DNA of 33,163 bases from an uncultured Clostridium sp. (GCA_948436975.1 CAOJJB010000022.1:1-33163); one strand, 5' to 3'; positions 23,793-32,936 are shown, counted from the first letter of the stretch. Notes: generated from the letters alone by a model not told the origin. A program made the numbers and translations.

Positions 23793-24509
23793 ATGGAAGA
23801 TGTAGTACAAGCATTAATGATAGCATTTTCAGCTTTAGTATTTGTAGTTGCGTTTACAGTTTCTATGTATATGTTTTCACAAGTAACATCAACAGCTGAA
23901 ACATTAGTTTATTATACAGATTCTACAGCATATTATGATAATGTAAAAATTAGTGATAATGTTTTAGATGAAGATATAAAAAAAGGTAATTATAGAATTG
24001 TAAGTGCAGAAACTATTATTCCAACTTTATATAGGTATGCAGATGAAAGATTTTGTGTTAAAATTTATAATGACACTAATGAGTTAATACAAATCTTTGA
24101 TTTAGATTTAGAATCTAAACTTCCAAATGCGATTGCAGATACAAAAGCTATTTTACAAACTACACCAGAGCAAAAAGAGAAATATGCTTATAAAACTATT
24201 TATAATGATCCTAGCAAACCTTATTATATGCATGGAGCTCCATGGGGAGGAAGTACAGAAAATGCAAGAAAAAGAGTAAGTTTATTTATTAATGGAGAAG
24301 CAGGTTATATAAATAATAAATATGTTAATTACAAAGATAATAAATATAATCAGTTTTCAGAAGCATTGAAAATGTCAGGAAAGCAATTTAAAGAAAGATT
24401 TATAAGTTATTCTTGGGATGGAGCAACAATGACAACAGATGAAGGTGATGTATTAGTTACAGAAAATAAACCACAAGATAAAATAGTAATAATATATACT
24501 ATGATGTGA
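23793..24509 (+). CDS. Pilin-like membrane-anchored protein 5, 238 aa
   Basis: Starts MEDVVQALMIAFSALVFVV, close to the MENA-type start of the other pilin-like genes, with a membrane helix at about 8-30. The remaining ectodomain (about 35-238) does not show the F-x-C-T motif and is not obviously related. It is Tyr/Asp/Asn-rich with a Trp-Gly-Gly segment near 150. Codons and ribosome binding site (AAAGGA) are ordinary for the window. As part of the same gene run it is likely a minor subunit or assembly component. Function inferred from N-terminus and position only. Confidence 0.6.
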   Translation: MEDVVQALMIAFSALVFVVAFTVSMYMFSQVTSTAETLVYYTDSTAYYDNVKISDNVLDEDIKKGNYRIVSAETIIPTLYRYADERFCVKIYNDTNELIQIFDLDLESKLPNAIADTKAILQTTPEQKEKYAYKTIYNDPSKPYYMHGAPWGGSTENARKRVSLFINGEAGYINNKYVNYKDNKYNQFSEALKMSGKQFKERFISYSWDGATMTTDEGDVLVTENKPQDKIVIIYTMM

Positions 24510-24540
24510 TAATTAAAAATAAAGATTTAAGGAGGAATAT

Positions 24541-25065
24541 ATGAGTGATACACTAATTACAATAATTGCTATATTTTTAGCAGCAATTTTAATGTTTATA
24601 TTTCCATTATTATCAGTTTCTGAGAGAAGTGATGATATATCTCAATTATCTGTTCAAACAGCAACTACTGAATTTGTAGACAATGCAAGAGCAGTTGGAA
24701 AAATAACAATGGAAAATTATTCTGATTTAGTATCAACAGTTTCAGCTACAGGTAATACATTTGACATAGAAATGGAACTAAAAGTTCTTGATGAGAATGT
24801 TGGTAAAAAATCAGCTTGGACACAAGGAATAGTTATAGGAGAAAACGTATATTATTCAATTTATACTTCTCAAATAGTAGAAATGCTTCAACAAAATGGT
24901 GTTTATACAATGAAAGAAGGAGATATATTTTCAACTAGTTTAAAAAATACAAATAAAACACTATCTCAAACTATAAGAAGTGTATTTTATTCAATTTCTG
25001 GAAGTGATATTTATTCTATTGCAGCACAACATTCGGGAGTTGTTACTGCTAATGGAGCTTATTAA
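24541..25065 (+). CDS. Minor pseudopilin-like protein (TadE/F-like), 174 aa
   Basis: Starts behind AAGGAGG. One N-terminal membrane helix (about 5-26) leads into an S-E-R-S-D-D segment and an extracytoplasmic part with the pattern F-V-D-N-A-R-A-V-G-K-I-T-M-E-N-Y-S-D-L and then S-A-T-G-N-T-F-D-I-E-M-E (about 43-82). That pattern resembles small TadE/F-type pseudopilins of monoderm Tad clusters. The C-terminal third is Ser/Thr-rich. It lies 18 bases before the large TadG-like gene, the usual order for TadE/F-TadG. The assignment is by pattern and neighbourhood. Confidence 0.6.
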   Translation: MSDTLITIIAIFLAAILMFIFPLLSVSERSDDISQLSVQTATTEFVDNARAVGKITMENYSDLVSTVSATGNTFDIEMELKVLDENVGKKSAWTQGIVIGENVYYSIYTSQIVEMLQQNGVYTMKEGDIFSTSLKNTNKTLSQTIRSVFYSISGSDIYSIAAQHSGVVTANGAY

Positions 25066-25082
25066 TATAAAGGAAGTTATAA

Positions 25083-27422
25083 ATGAAATTACAAGGTTTT
25101 AGTATAATATTTGCTTTAGTTGCTATACCTTTAATATTGGTTTTAACATATTATATACAACTACAAGTAGATACAATAAGATTACAAACTGAATATGATT
25201 CTAAATTATTAGATGCTACACATGATGCAATGTCTTCTTTTGAACTTAATACAGCAAATGAAGATTTATCTACTGTTGCAGATTCTTTGCGTACAATTAT
25301 AGAAGCATCTAATAATGTTTTTTTTAATACTTTATCAACAAATTTTGGATTATCTAATGCAAGTAGATCTTTTGTAGATCCTTATATACCAGCAATATTA
25401 TATACATTATATGATGGATATTATATTTCAGCTCCAACTCAAGTATTAGAATTTTGTAAAGATGAAGATGGAAAAGCTATTTCTGTAGGAGATAAAGGAG
25501 TAGAAAAATCTGGAAACTATTATGTATATAAAAAAGATAGTGATAAGTATTTAAAACATGAGGACTTAATTGAAAGTACAGATTATGGTCAATTATTATA
25601 TTTAGCAAGAGATCATACTGATGAGTATACAACTAAAATTGCAGATGCACAATTAAATACTAAAAATGTTTTAAAAACATATATGCCATATTCTGCAAGA
25701 TATAAAGGAAACAGTAATGGAAAAAATTTTGATATTACTATTATATACACATTAGATAATTATGTTACAATTGAAGGATATATAGATAGCATATATTATA
25801 CAAAATCAGGATATTTAATTCCTTCAGGTGTTGTTACTATAGAAGCTTCTGATCCTAATGAAAATTTAAAAGAATATAATGAAAGTGATATACAAAATTA
25901 TATACAACAAGGAAAAAAGGTAACAATTAAAATAAACGATAATGGTAACATTAGTACAATTTCTAGTGGATATGATCATATTTCAGATTTAGATGATTCT
26001 AGTATTAAGTATTCTAGTTATTCTGAATTAAATGATTATTTAAATAAATTAAATAATCATTTGCACAGTATCCAAGATCTTAGAGCAGCGAATAAACCTT
26101 TTGACAATGTTAGAATGAAAGATTTACAGCAAGCAATAAATAATACTCAATATGCTTTAGATCAAATGTCAGCTGTTATTTATTATACTAAAGCAAGTAT
26201 ATTTTCAAATTGGGTACAAGAAAATTTAAATAATCCTACTGATGGAATTCAGATTTTAGAAAATAATATATCTCAAATTTCTGGTCAAAATTATACATCA
26301 ATAAAAGGAACAGAAAATGTTACATATGATTTTTCAAATAGTGATAGACCAATATTTGATACAAATGGAAATAATAATAGTGGTATAACAGAAATACCAG
26401 ATGAATCAACATTTTATAGCCACAAATTAAATGTTATAAGAAATTCTATACAATATAATTTAAATTTAGCAATGTCAACTTACAATAATCAAACTTCAAG
26501 AACATATAGTTATGAAATGCCAGTTATGTTAAACGATGAATGGAATTTAATATTAAAAAATCCATCAATAGTGTCGTTTATGCAAGGATATTCATGTGGA
26601 CTAAAAATATATAATAATTATATGGTTGTAGCTAGTACCAATAATGAAATTTCAGTATCTCCTAAAAATATTTTTTATGTGGAAAAAGATAATTTTAGTG
26701 ATGAATCAACAGAATATCATAGGATTGATTGTCCTCAATTTACAAAAAATTATAAAAATGTAGTAAATTCAAAACTTAGATCTTTTTCTTCAAAAGAAGT
26801 TAAGTATGATAAAATATATGATGGAAATTTTAATTATATGCAATATATATATGATCATAAAAATTTAGCATGTTATGATTGTATAAATGATGGAAACTAT
26901 AATGAAACTAATATTTTTGAAAATAGTGATTATTTAGGATTACAAGCAGCATATTATTTGGCTATAGGAAAAGAAAGAAACAATCTTTATAAAATGAATG
27001 CAATTGAACCATCAGAAGGATATGAGATAGTTTTTGATAAAAATCAAGGAATAGGTAAATCATCGACTTTGCCATTAAATAAAATTAAATCAATTGAAAT
27101 TGTTCTTGGAACTATACACACAAGAAGTAGTAATAGTGAAGAAATAACATATAATTTTGAAGTAGATTCAAAACCTCTTGAAAAAGTTGGAAGAAATACA
27201 ATTTCTTCTAATTCAACAAGTGATGTTACAATAAATTTAAGATTTAATCCAAACTCATTTAAAAATTCAAGTGGAAAATTTAGTTTAAATGATTTAAAAG
27301 TAATTCAAGAAAGTAGTAATAGTACATATTTAAATAGTCCAGATGAACCTATTGCTGATGCAAATCGTAAACAAGAGATTTTTAAAAGTGCAGTAAAATA
27401 TATAAAAGTAATTTATAAATAA
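25083..27422 (+). CDS. Large TadG-like surface protein, 779 aa
   Basis: An N-terminal membrane helix (about 6-25) is followed by V-D-T-I-R-L-Q-T-E-Y-D-S-K-L-L-D-A-T-H-D-A, which resembles the TadG/TadE start where a helix leaves the membrane with a conserved aspartate and repeated Ala/Asp positions. The remaining ~720 residues are an Asn/Ser/Tyr-rich extracytoplasmic region with no recognised enzyme motif, including a helical stretch at about 310-375. TadG-type proteins are thought to sit at the fibre tip or base and may contact surfaces. Ribosome binding site AAGGAAG. It is the last gene of the pilus-like cluster; the stem-loop at 27432 follows directly. Confidence 0.65.
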   Translation: MKLQGFSIIFALVAIPLILVLTYYIQLQVDTIRLQTEYDSKLLDATHDAMSSFELNTANEDLSTVADSLRTIIEASNNVFFNTLSTNFGLSNASRSFVDPYIPAILYTLYDGYYISAPTQVLEFCKDEDGKAISVGDKGVEKSGNYYVYKKDSDKYLKHEDLIESTDYGQLLYLARDHTDEYTTKIADAQLNTKNVLKTYMPYSARYKGNSNGKNFDITIIYTLDNYVTIEGYIDSIYYTKSGYLIPSGVVTIEASDPNENLKEYNESDIQNYIQQGKKVTIKINDNGNISTISSGYDHISDLDDSSIKYSSYSELNDYLNKLNNHLHSIQDLRAANKPFDNVRMKDLQQAINNTQYALDQMSAVIYYTKASIFSNWVQENLNNPTDGIQILENNISQISGQNYTSIKGTENVTYDFSNSDRPIFDTNGNNNSGITEIPDESTFYSHKLNVIRNSIQYNLNLAMSTYNNQTSRTYSYEMPVMLNDEWNLILKNPSIVSFMQGYSCGLKIYNNYMVVASTNNEISVSPKNIFYVEKDNFSDESTEYHRIDCPQFTKNYKNVVNSKLRSFSSKEVKYDKIYDGNFNYMQYIYDHKNLACYDCINDGNYNETNIFENSDYLGLQAAYYLAIGKERNNLYKMNAIEPSEGYEIVFDKNQGIGKSSTLPLNKIKSIEIVLGTIHTRSSNSEEITYNFEVDSKPLEKVGRNTISSNSTSDVTINLRFNPNSFKNSSGKFSLNDLKVIQESSNSTYLNSPDEPIADANRKQEIFKSAVKYIKVIYK

Positions 27423-27431
27423 AAAAAGAAT

Positions 27432-27490
27432 AAATGGTTAATATAAAATTATGAAAAAGATAAAATTTATATTAACCATTTTTGTTTTAA
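27432..27490 (+). promoter_or_regulatory. Perfect 16-bp hairpin with the spoIVB start codon in its loop
   Basis: AAATGGTTAATATAAA (27432-27447) pairs without mismatch with TTTATATTAACCATTT (27466-27481), followed by TTGTTTT. The loop (27448-27465) contains the spoIVB ATG at 27451. With its U-rich tail it resembles the intrinsic terminator of the pilus-like operon, placed over the first codons of spoIVB. No Shine-Dalgarno sequence is present upstream of the ATG. Confidence 0.7.
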
Positions 27491-28650
27491 TTATAATATA
27501 TATATATGTTTGTTTTGTTACAGGAATTCCTCAAAGTATAGTTTTATTAAAAGGAGAAGATTTAAAACTAAAAAACTTATATGGAATAGAAATAACAGAA
27601 TTAGCAAAAACATCAAATAATAATTTAAATATAAGTAATGCTGAAATTAGTTTATTTGGAAAAGTGCCATTAAAAGATATAAATATAACTACAATCGAAG
27701 ATATACAAGTAGTACCAATAGGAAAAATAATAGGACTTAAATTGTATACAAATGGAGTTTTAATTGTAGGAATGTCTGAAATAGAAGATAAAAACAATAC
27801 ATTAACTAAGCCATACGAAAATTCAGATCTTGAAGAAGGAGATACGATTTTAAAAATAAATGAACAGGAAATTGAAAATATAGATACTTTAAAAGAAGTT
27901 GTAAATAAATCAAAAGGAGATAATGTAGAAATAACATTATTAAGAAATGGAAATGTAGTAACAACTAGTATAAAACCAGTTGAAACAGAGGAAAAAGAAT
28001 ACAAGTTAGGACTTTGGGTAAAAGATGCAGCAACTGGAGTTGGAACAATGACCTTTTATGAACCTACTACTAAATCTTTTGCAGTGTTGGGGCATGGAAT
28101 AACAGATTCAGATACAGACAGTTTAATAAATATAGATTCTGGAGAACTTGTAACTTCAAAAGTAATTTCTTTAAAAAAAGGAGAAAGTGAAAATCCTGGA
28201 GAAATAAAAGGAACAATAGTTAATCAACAAACGATTGGACAAGTTGCAAAAAATACACAGTTTGGAGTATATGGTATTCTTAATAATCTTACTGCACTTA
28301 ATATAGATACTTCAAAAGCATTAAAAGTAGCTTTAAGAGATGAGATACAAACAGGTGAGGCTAAGATACTATGTGCATTAGATGATAGTAATGTTGCTAA
28401 AGAGTATGCAATAGAAATAGAAAAAATTTATAAAGATAATGATTATAATAATAAAAGTATGCTAATAAGAGTTACTGATGAAGAATTACTAGAAAAAACA
28501 GGAGGAATTATAAGAGGCTTATCAGGGGCACCTATTATTCAAAACGGAAAATTTATAGGTGCGGTAACAAATGTATTAGTTTCAAATCCAGAAATAGGGT
28601 ATGCAATTTTTGGTGATTTAATGATAAAGCAAATAAATACAGTTGACTAG
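27451..28650 (+). CDS. spoIVB: SpoIVB serine peptidase (S55), stage IV sporulation
   Basis: 399 residues. SpoIVB is made in the forespore, crosses into the space between the spore membranes, and cleaves SpoIVFA to release pro-sigma-K processing. Visible are an N-terminal membrane anchor (about 5-23), a PDZ domain (about 95-165) and the S55 peptidase domain. The catalytic histidine is in GHG (His215) and the nucleophile in GLSGAP (Ser358; B. subtilis has GMSGSP, so the second Ser is Ala here but the catalytic Ser is kept). The C-terminus IGAVTNVLVSNPEIGYAI is typical. spo0A, its common neighbour, is absent. The start codon is held in a 16-bp hairpin without a ribosome binding site. Confidence 0.95.
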   Translation: MKKIKFILTIFVLIIIYIYVCFVTGIPQSIVLLKGEDLKLKNLYGIEITELAKTSNNNLNISNAEISLFGKVPLKDINITTIEDIQVVPIGKIIGLKLYTNGVLIVGMSEIEDKNNTLTKPYENSDLEEGDTILKINEQEIENIDTLKEVVNKSKGDNVEITLLRNGNVVTTSIKPVETEEKEYKLGLWVKDAATGVGTMTFYEPTTKSFAVLGHGITDSDTDSLINIDSGELVTSKVISLKKGESENPGEIKGTIVNQQTIGQVAKNTQFGVYGILNNLTALNIDTSKALKVALRDEIQTGEAKILCALDDSNVAKEYAIEIEKIYKDNDYNNKSMLIRVTDEELLEKTGGIIRGLSGAPIIQNGKFIGAVTNVLVSNPEIGYAIFGDLMIKQINTVD

Positions 28651-28673
28651 TAAAAAAAAAATAAATATAATTG

Positions 28674-28716
28674 TTAATGTTAAGTAAATAGAAAGGACAT
28701 TAATTTAACATTAATG
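28674..28716 (+). promoter_or_regulatory. Two mutually exclusive hairpins between spoIVB and the SUMF-like gene
   Basis: TTAATGTTAA (28674-28683) pairs with TTAACATTAA (28705-28714). Alternatively CATTAAT (28698-28704) pairs with ATTAATG (28710-28716). The arms overlap, so only one can form. The only Shine-Dalgarno-like sequence (AGAAAGGA, 28690-28697) lies in the loop of the first and just outside the second, but 33 bases from the ATG at 28730. Confidence 0.45.
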
Positions 28717-28729
28717 TAATTTGTAATAT

Positions 28730-29749
28730 ATGGATTCAAGAATTATAGTAATAGGAATTTTAATTGTTATAATATCAGTATTAATTTATTGTATAAAAAA
28801 TTTAAAATCAGTTACAGAGTTATTTAAAAAAGCAAAAAATAAGAAAGTATTTAAAATATTTTTTGTAGTTATATTATTAATCATGTTTGGATTTTATTTA
28901 AATAAAGTATATAGAAATATAAATTCATCATTAGAAAATATTAGTATGTACAAATTTTCTAAAGAAAAAGAAAAAATGTATTATGTATATGATGAAAAAA
29001 TAAAAAAAGAAACAGAATTTTATAAAAATATTATTGATAATGGAAAATATGATATAGAAAAATGTAAGAATCCATATATTATTGAAGGTTTTGAACATGT
29101 TGAAGGTCAATGGAATAATGGTTATGTGATACAAGATACTAATGGAAATCAATATGTTTGGATACCATGTACAAATAAAAGTAATGATGAGATTCCACAA
29201 TTGAACAAATACAATTTTCAAAATCCAGCTTTTATAAGTAAAGATACATGTAATAATTTAAATTATGAAGAATTTATAAATAGTGCTTTAAATAATGGTG
29301 GTTTTTATATTTCAAGATTTGAAATTGGAAAAGAAAATAATAATCCTGTTTCAAAAAAAGATAGTAAAATATGGAGTCAAGTAACAAGAAATGAAGCAAT
29401 ACAAATTATAGATAATATGTATGACAATAAAATAATAAATTGTAAATTAATTAATGGGTATGCTTATGATACAGCGTTATACTGGATTAAACAAAATAAT
29501 GAAGTTGAAAATAGTATAATTGATTGTAGTAATAATGTAGTTACAGGAAGAAAAGCATATAATAACATATATGATTTAACAGATAATATAGTTGAAATTA
29601 CATCAGAAACTAGTTATGAAACAATAATAGTTAGAGGAGTTTCTACACTAGAAGCATATAAAGATTGTAATAGATACAGTATTTTAGAAAATGAAAATTT
29701 TTTTAATGAAGATAGTATATTAACTTTTAGAACTATGTTATATAAATAA
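28730..29749 (+). CDS. Membrane-anchored SUMF/formylglycine-enzyme-like protein, 339 aa
   Basis: Two N-terminal membrane helices (about 4-24 and 40-60) precede an extracytoplasmic domain. From about residue 135 the pattern of the FGE-sulfatase/SUMF fold is visible: Y-V-W-I-P-C, then G-F-Y-I-S-R-F-E-I-G-K-E (about 191-202), V-T-R-N-E-A, and N-I-Y-D-L-T-D-N-I-V-E-I-T (about 281-293), then V-R-G and a final F-R-T-M-L-Y-K. True formylglycine enzymes carry active-site cysteines in a fixed spacing; I do not see that, so this is probably a non-catalytic or ligand-binding relative. An in-frame stop at 28724-28726 fixes the ATG at 28730, which has no good ribosome binding site. Confidence 0.75.
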   Translation: MDSRIIVIGILIVIISVLIYCIKNLKSVTELFKKAKNKKVFKIFFVVILLIMFGFYLNKVYRNINSSLENISMYKFSKEKEKMYYVYDEKIKKETEFYKNIIDNGKYDIEKCKNPYIIEGFEHVEGQWNNGYVIQDTNGNQYVWIPCTNKSNDEIPQLNKYNFQNPAFISKDTCNNLNYEEFINSALNNGGFYISRFEIGKENNNPVSKKDSKIWSQVTRNEAIQIIDNMYDNKIINCKLINGYAYDTALYWIKQNNEVENSIIDCSNNVVTGRKAYNNIYDLTDNIVEITSETSYETIIVRGVSTLEAYKDCNRYSILENENFFNEDSILTFRTMLYK

Positions 29750-29788
29750 TTTATGAATATAAATGAAATAAGAGAGGATTACAAGTAG

Positions 29789-31249
29789 ATGAAAGAAAAA
29801 ATAAAATATTTAATTCCAATATTATTAATAATTATTTTTATGATATCAATAGTTCCAAAAAGCTTTCAAAATGATACTTTTTTTACAATAGCTATTGGAA
29901 AGGATATTTTAGAAACTGGTGTACAAACAGAAGAAAAACTTGTATGGCATGAAGGATTAGAGTTTACTAATCCTAGATGGTTATTTGATGTAATAGTTGC
30001 AACTATATATAATAATTTTAATTTTCTAGGTATTTATATAGGAGTAATTGTTATTGCTTGTATACAAGCAATATTATACTATAGTATAATAGAAAAAATA
30101 ATCCAAAAAACTTTTTTTTCATTATTGGTAACTTTAGCAGTAATGTATTTTTCAGTAGGTGAATTTGTTGCTAGAGCACAAATTATGTCTTTTACTTTAT
30201 TTTTATTTGAATTTTATTGTATAGAGAATTTATTAAAAAGTAATAAAAAAAGATATTTTATAGTTCTTTGTTTGATGCCTATACTGTTAGTTAATTTGCA
30301 TTCTTCTGTATTTCCAATGTATTTTGCTTTATATTTGCCATACATAGCAGAATTTATACTATCTAAAATGAAATTAAGAAATAGTGAAGATAGTAAAATT
30401 GTAATTGAAAGCAGAAATCTAAAAAAAATTATAATATTAATTTTAATAGGAATTATATCAGGATTTATTGTTCCAAATTCATTAGAACCATATACTTATA
30501 TGTTTAAAAATATGAGTGGTATTTCTAAAGTATTTATAGATGAATTACAGAATTTAAATATAATAGATGATTTATTTCTTTTAGGAATGATCATGATTAC
30601 AATTGGAATAATTTCTTTTACAAAAACCAAGATTAGAGTAACAGATATTTTTTATATTGTTGGATTTTTATTTATGTCAGTTTTTACTGTTAGATGTATT
30701 TACTTTTTTTATACAATATCAACAATTTGTATTATTAGAATTGTAAATGACTTTTTTAAGGAATGTGAAATTAATATTAATTTAAAGATGCAAAAAGTAA
30801 TTTATTTATTATTTTTTATATTGTTTATGTCATTTTGTTTTAAAATGTTTGTAAGAAATTTAGGAGAGGATTATATTGAAACAAAATATTATCCTGTTGA
30901 TGCAACAGAATATATATTAAATAATTTGGATATTCCAAATATTAGAATTTTTAATGGTTTTAATTTTGGAAGTTATTTAGAATTTAAAGATATACCAGCT
31001 TTTATGGATTCAAGGTCTGAAGTTTATACAGAGGAATTTAATAAGGGTACCACAATTTTAAAAGATTGGTATAATGTAACCTTTGGAATAACAAGCTACA
31101 AAAAATTATTTAAAGACTATGAAATAACACATGCATTATTATATAACAATGAAATTATAAATATATATATACAAGATGATGAAGAATGGGAATTATTATA
31201 TCAAGATGACAATTTTTCACTGTATGAGAAAAAGGAAAAAACTAATTGA
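29789..31249 (+). CDS. Polytopic membrane protein, GT-C glycosyltransferase-like, 486 aa
   Basis: About ten transmembrane helices, starting with one at about 5-24. The first external loop contains T-F-F-T-I-A-I-G-K-D-I-L-E-T-G-V and P-R-W-L-F-D-V (about 30-73), and a later loop N-L-H-S-S-V-F-P-M (about 170-178). This arrangement of an acidic first loop and an N-L-H motif is seen in GT-C fold glycosyltransferases and related membrane proteins of the Bacillota. The soluble C-terminal ~130 residues resemble the extracytoplasmic end of such proteins (F-N-G-F-N-F-G-S-Y-L, M-D-S-R-S-E-V-Y). The sugar donor and acceptor are unknown. The GAGAGG site is 11 bases from the ATG. Confidence 0.65.
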   Translation: MKEKIKYLIPILLIIIFMISIVPKSFQNDTFFTIAIGKDILETGVQTEEKLVWHEGLEFTNPRWLFDVIVATIYNNFNFLGIYIGVIVIACIQAILYYSIIEKIIQKTFFSLLVTLAVMYFSVGEFVARAQIMSFTLFLFEFYCIENLLKSNKKRYFIVLCLMPILLVNLHSSVFPMYFALYLPYIAEFILSKMKLRNSEDSKIVIESRNLKKIIILILIGIISGFIVPNSLEPYTYMFKNMSGISKVFIDELQNLNIIDDLFLLGMIMITIGIISFTKTKIRVTDIFYIVGFLFMSVFTVRCIYFFYTISTICIIRIVNDFFKECEININLKMQKVIYLLFFILFMSFCFKMFVRNLGEDYIETKYYPVDATEYILNNLDIPNIRIFNGFNFGSYLEFKDIPAFMDSRSEVYTEEFNKGTTILKDWYNVTFGITSYKKLFKDYEITHALLYNNEIINIYIQDDEEWELLYQDDNFSLYEKKEKTN

Positions 31250-31292
31250 AATAATGATAAAAGAATGATTAGAGGTAATACAAATAAGGAGA

Positions 31293-31340
31293 GTGTTTGA
31301 TATTATTAATATAAGACCTGTTTCAGATTTAAGAAATTGA
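31293..31340 (+). pseudogene. Possible remnant of a Phd/YefM-type antitoxin N-terminus
   Basis: In the frame 31293-31340 the bases read FDIINIRPVSDLRN and then stop (TGA 31338-31340). I-N-I-R-P-V-S-D-L-R-N is the typical opening of Phd/YefM-family antitoxins. A good AAGGAG (31287-31292) precedes it but no usable ATG is present at the right distance. Nothing resembling the rest of the antitoxin or a RelE/Doc toxin follows before murC. I read it as a decayed fragment; it could also be coincidence. Confidence 0.4.
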
Positions 31341-31373
31341 AAAATATAATAGTATGAAAAATATATAAAAAAT

Positions 31374-31429
31374 AAAAAGTGGTAAGAAAAAAGTAAACAC
31401 AAGATTTATTTTCGTCTTACTACTTTTTT
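31374..31429. terminator. Bidirectional terminator between the GT-C-like gene and murC
   Basis: AAAAAGTGGTAAGA (31374-31387) pairs with TCTTACTACTTTTT (31415-31428), 14 pairs with one G-U and a 27-base loop. T-rich tails exist on both strands, so it can end transcripts from the left (29789 gene) and from the right (murC). The remaining bases to 31523 show nothing I can support. Confidence 0.7.
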
Positions 31430-31523
31430 ATATAGTTAGTCTATTATATAAAGCCTTCAATCAATTTGTATATAAAATTATTTCATAATTTTTGCAATGT
31501 TTTATTTTATTCTCTTAAAAACT

Positions 31524-32909
31524 TTATTTAATCAACATAGGTCCAATATCAGTAACAGTACCAGCACCTAAAGTAATAACAATATCATCTTTTTCAACAT
31601 TACTTTTTATATAAGAAACAACATCATCAAAATTAGGCATATAAATAGCACTTTTACTATTTTCATTTAATTTATTTACTAAATCTTTTGAAGAAATATC
31701 AAAAGTATTTTTTTCACGAGCAGCATAAATATCTAAAATAATAATATTATCAAAATTAGAAATTGCATCAGCAAAATCATCTAATAAAAGTTTAGTTCTA
31801 CTATAAGTATGTGGTTGAAAAATAACCCAAGACTTATTATGCTTTTTATTTTTTATAGAATTTGCAGTAGCCTTTATTTCTGTAGGGTGATGAGCATAAT
31901 CATCAAAAATATTTACATTATTAGGTAGTGAACCTTTAAATTCTAATCTTCTCTCAGCACCTTTAAAGCTTTTTAAAGATTTTACAATAGTATTACTATC
32001 AATTCCATAGTAATCACAAACAGCTGTACAAGCTAAAGCATTTAGAACATTATGTTTTCCAGCAATAGAAAGTTCAATTGATGTATAAAATTCATTATTT
32101 TTATATACATCAAATATTGCAAAACCATTATTATTAAAAGTAATATTTTTAGCAACAAAGTTAGCATTTTCATTTTCTATACCATATGAAATAAATTTGG
32201 ATTTTACAATATCTTTTAATTTATAACAATTTGCATCATCAGCATTTGTTACAAGTAAACCATTAGGTTCTAATAATAAAGCAAAATCATTAAAAGTTTT
32301 TATTATATTATCAAAAGTTTTATAATAATCTAAGTGATCATTATCTATATTTAAAATTACTTCTGTGTTTGGAAAAAATTGTAAAAAATTACCTTTATAT
32401 TCACAAGATTCTAAGATAAAGTAATCACTATTTCCAACACGATAGTTTCCTCCAATTGCATCTAATAAAGCACCTACTTCAATAGAAGGATCTTTTTGTG
32501 CATTTATAAAACAAATTGAAATCATTGAAGTAGTGGTTGTTTTTCCATGAGTACCAGAAATACAAATAGCTTCTTTATAAATTTTTGTTAAATATCCTAC
32601 AAATTGACCTCTACCTACTAAAGGAACATTATTCTCTTTTGCAATTATAATTTCTGGATCTGATTCACTTATTGCAGCAGAATACACAATTAAATCAGCT
32701 TTTTTTGCATTTTCTAAATCATGACCAATAGTAGTTTTTATACCATGATTATTTAAAGAGTCAGTGATTTTACTTTGATTTAAATCAGAACCTGTAACTG
32801 TATAATTCCAATTGTTTAAAGTTTCTGCAATAGCACTCATACTAATTCCACCTATACCAATAAGATGTATATGTTTATAATTATTTAAATTAGTTATTTC
32901 TAAATTCAT
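31524..32909 (-). CDS. murC: UDP-N-acetylmuramate--L-alanine ligase MurC
   Basis: 461 residues, the usual size, on the minus strand. MurC adds the first amino acid (L-Ala) to UDP-MurNAc in peptidoglycan synthesis, using ATP in the cytoplasm. The N-terminal Rossmann part has GIGGISMSA (18-26). The ATP loop GTHGKTTTTS spans 119-128 with Lys123. A central E-S-C-E-Y segment, N-I-D-N-D-H-L-D-Y-Y and the C-terminal D-D-Y-A-H-H-P-T-E-I motif are all typical of MurC. The start is ATG at 32909 with GGGAGG eight bases upstream. It is convergent with the 29789 gene and divergent from spoVG. Confidence 0.97.
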   Translation of the reverse strand: MNLEITNLNNYKHIHLIGIGGISMSAIAETLNNWNYTVTGSDLNQSKITDSLNNHGIKTTIGHDLENAKKADLIVYSAAISESDPEIIIAKENNVPLVGRGQFVGYLTKIYKEAICISGTHGKTTTTSMISICFINAQKDPSIEVGALLDAIGGNYRVGNSDYFILESCEYKGNFLQFFPNTEVILNIDNDHLDYYKTFDNIIKTFNDFALLLEPNGLLVTNADDANCYKLKDIVKSKFISYGIENENANFVAKNITFNNNGFAIFDVYKNNEFYTSIELSIAGKHNVLNALACTAVCDYYGIDSNTIVKSLKSFKGAERRLEFKGSLPNNVNIFDDYAHHPTEIKATANSIKNKKHNKSWVIFQPHTYSRTKLLLDDFADAISNFDNIIILDIYAAREKNTFDISSKDLVNKLNENSKSAIYMPNFDDVVSYIKSNVEKDDIVITLGAGTVTDIGPMLIK

Positions 32910-32936
32910 TTTTTAGGCCTCCCAAAATATATTGCA

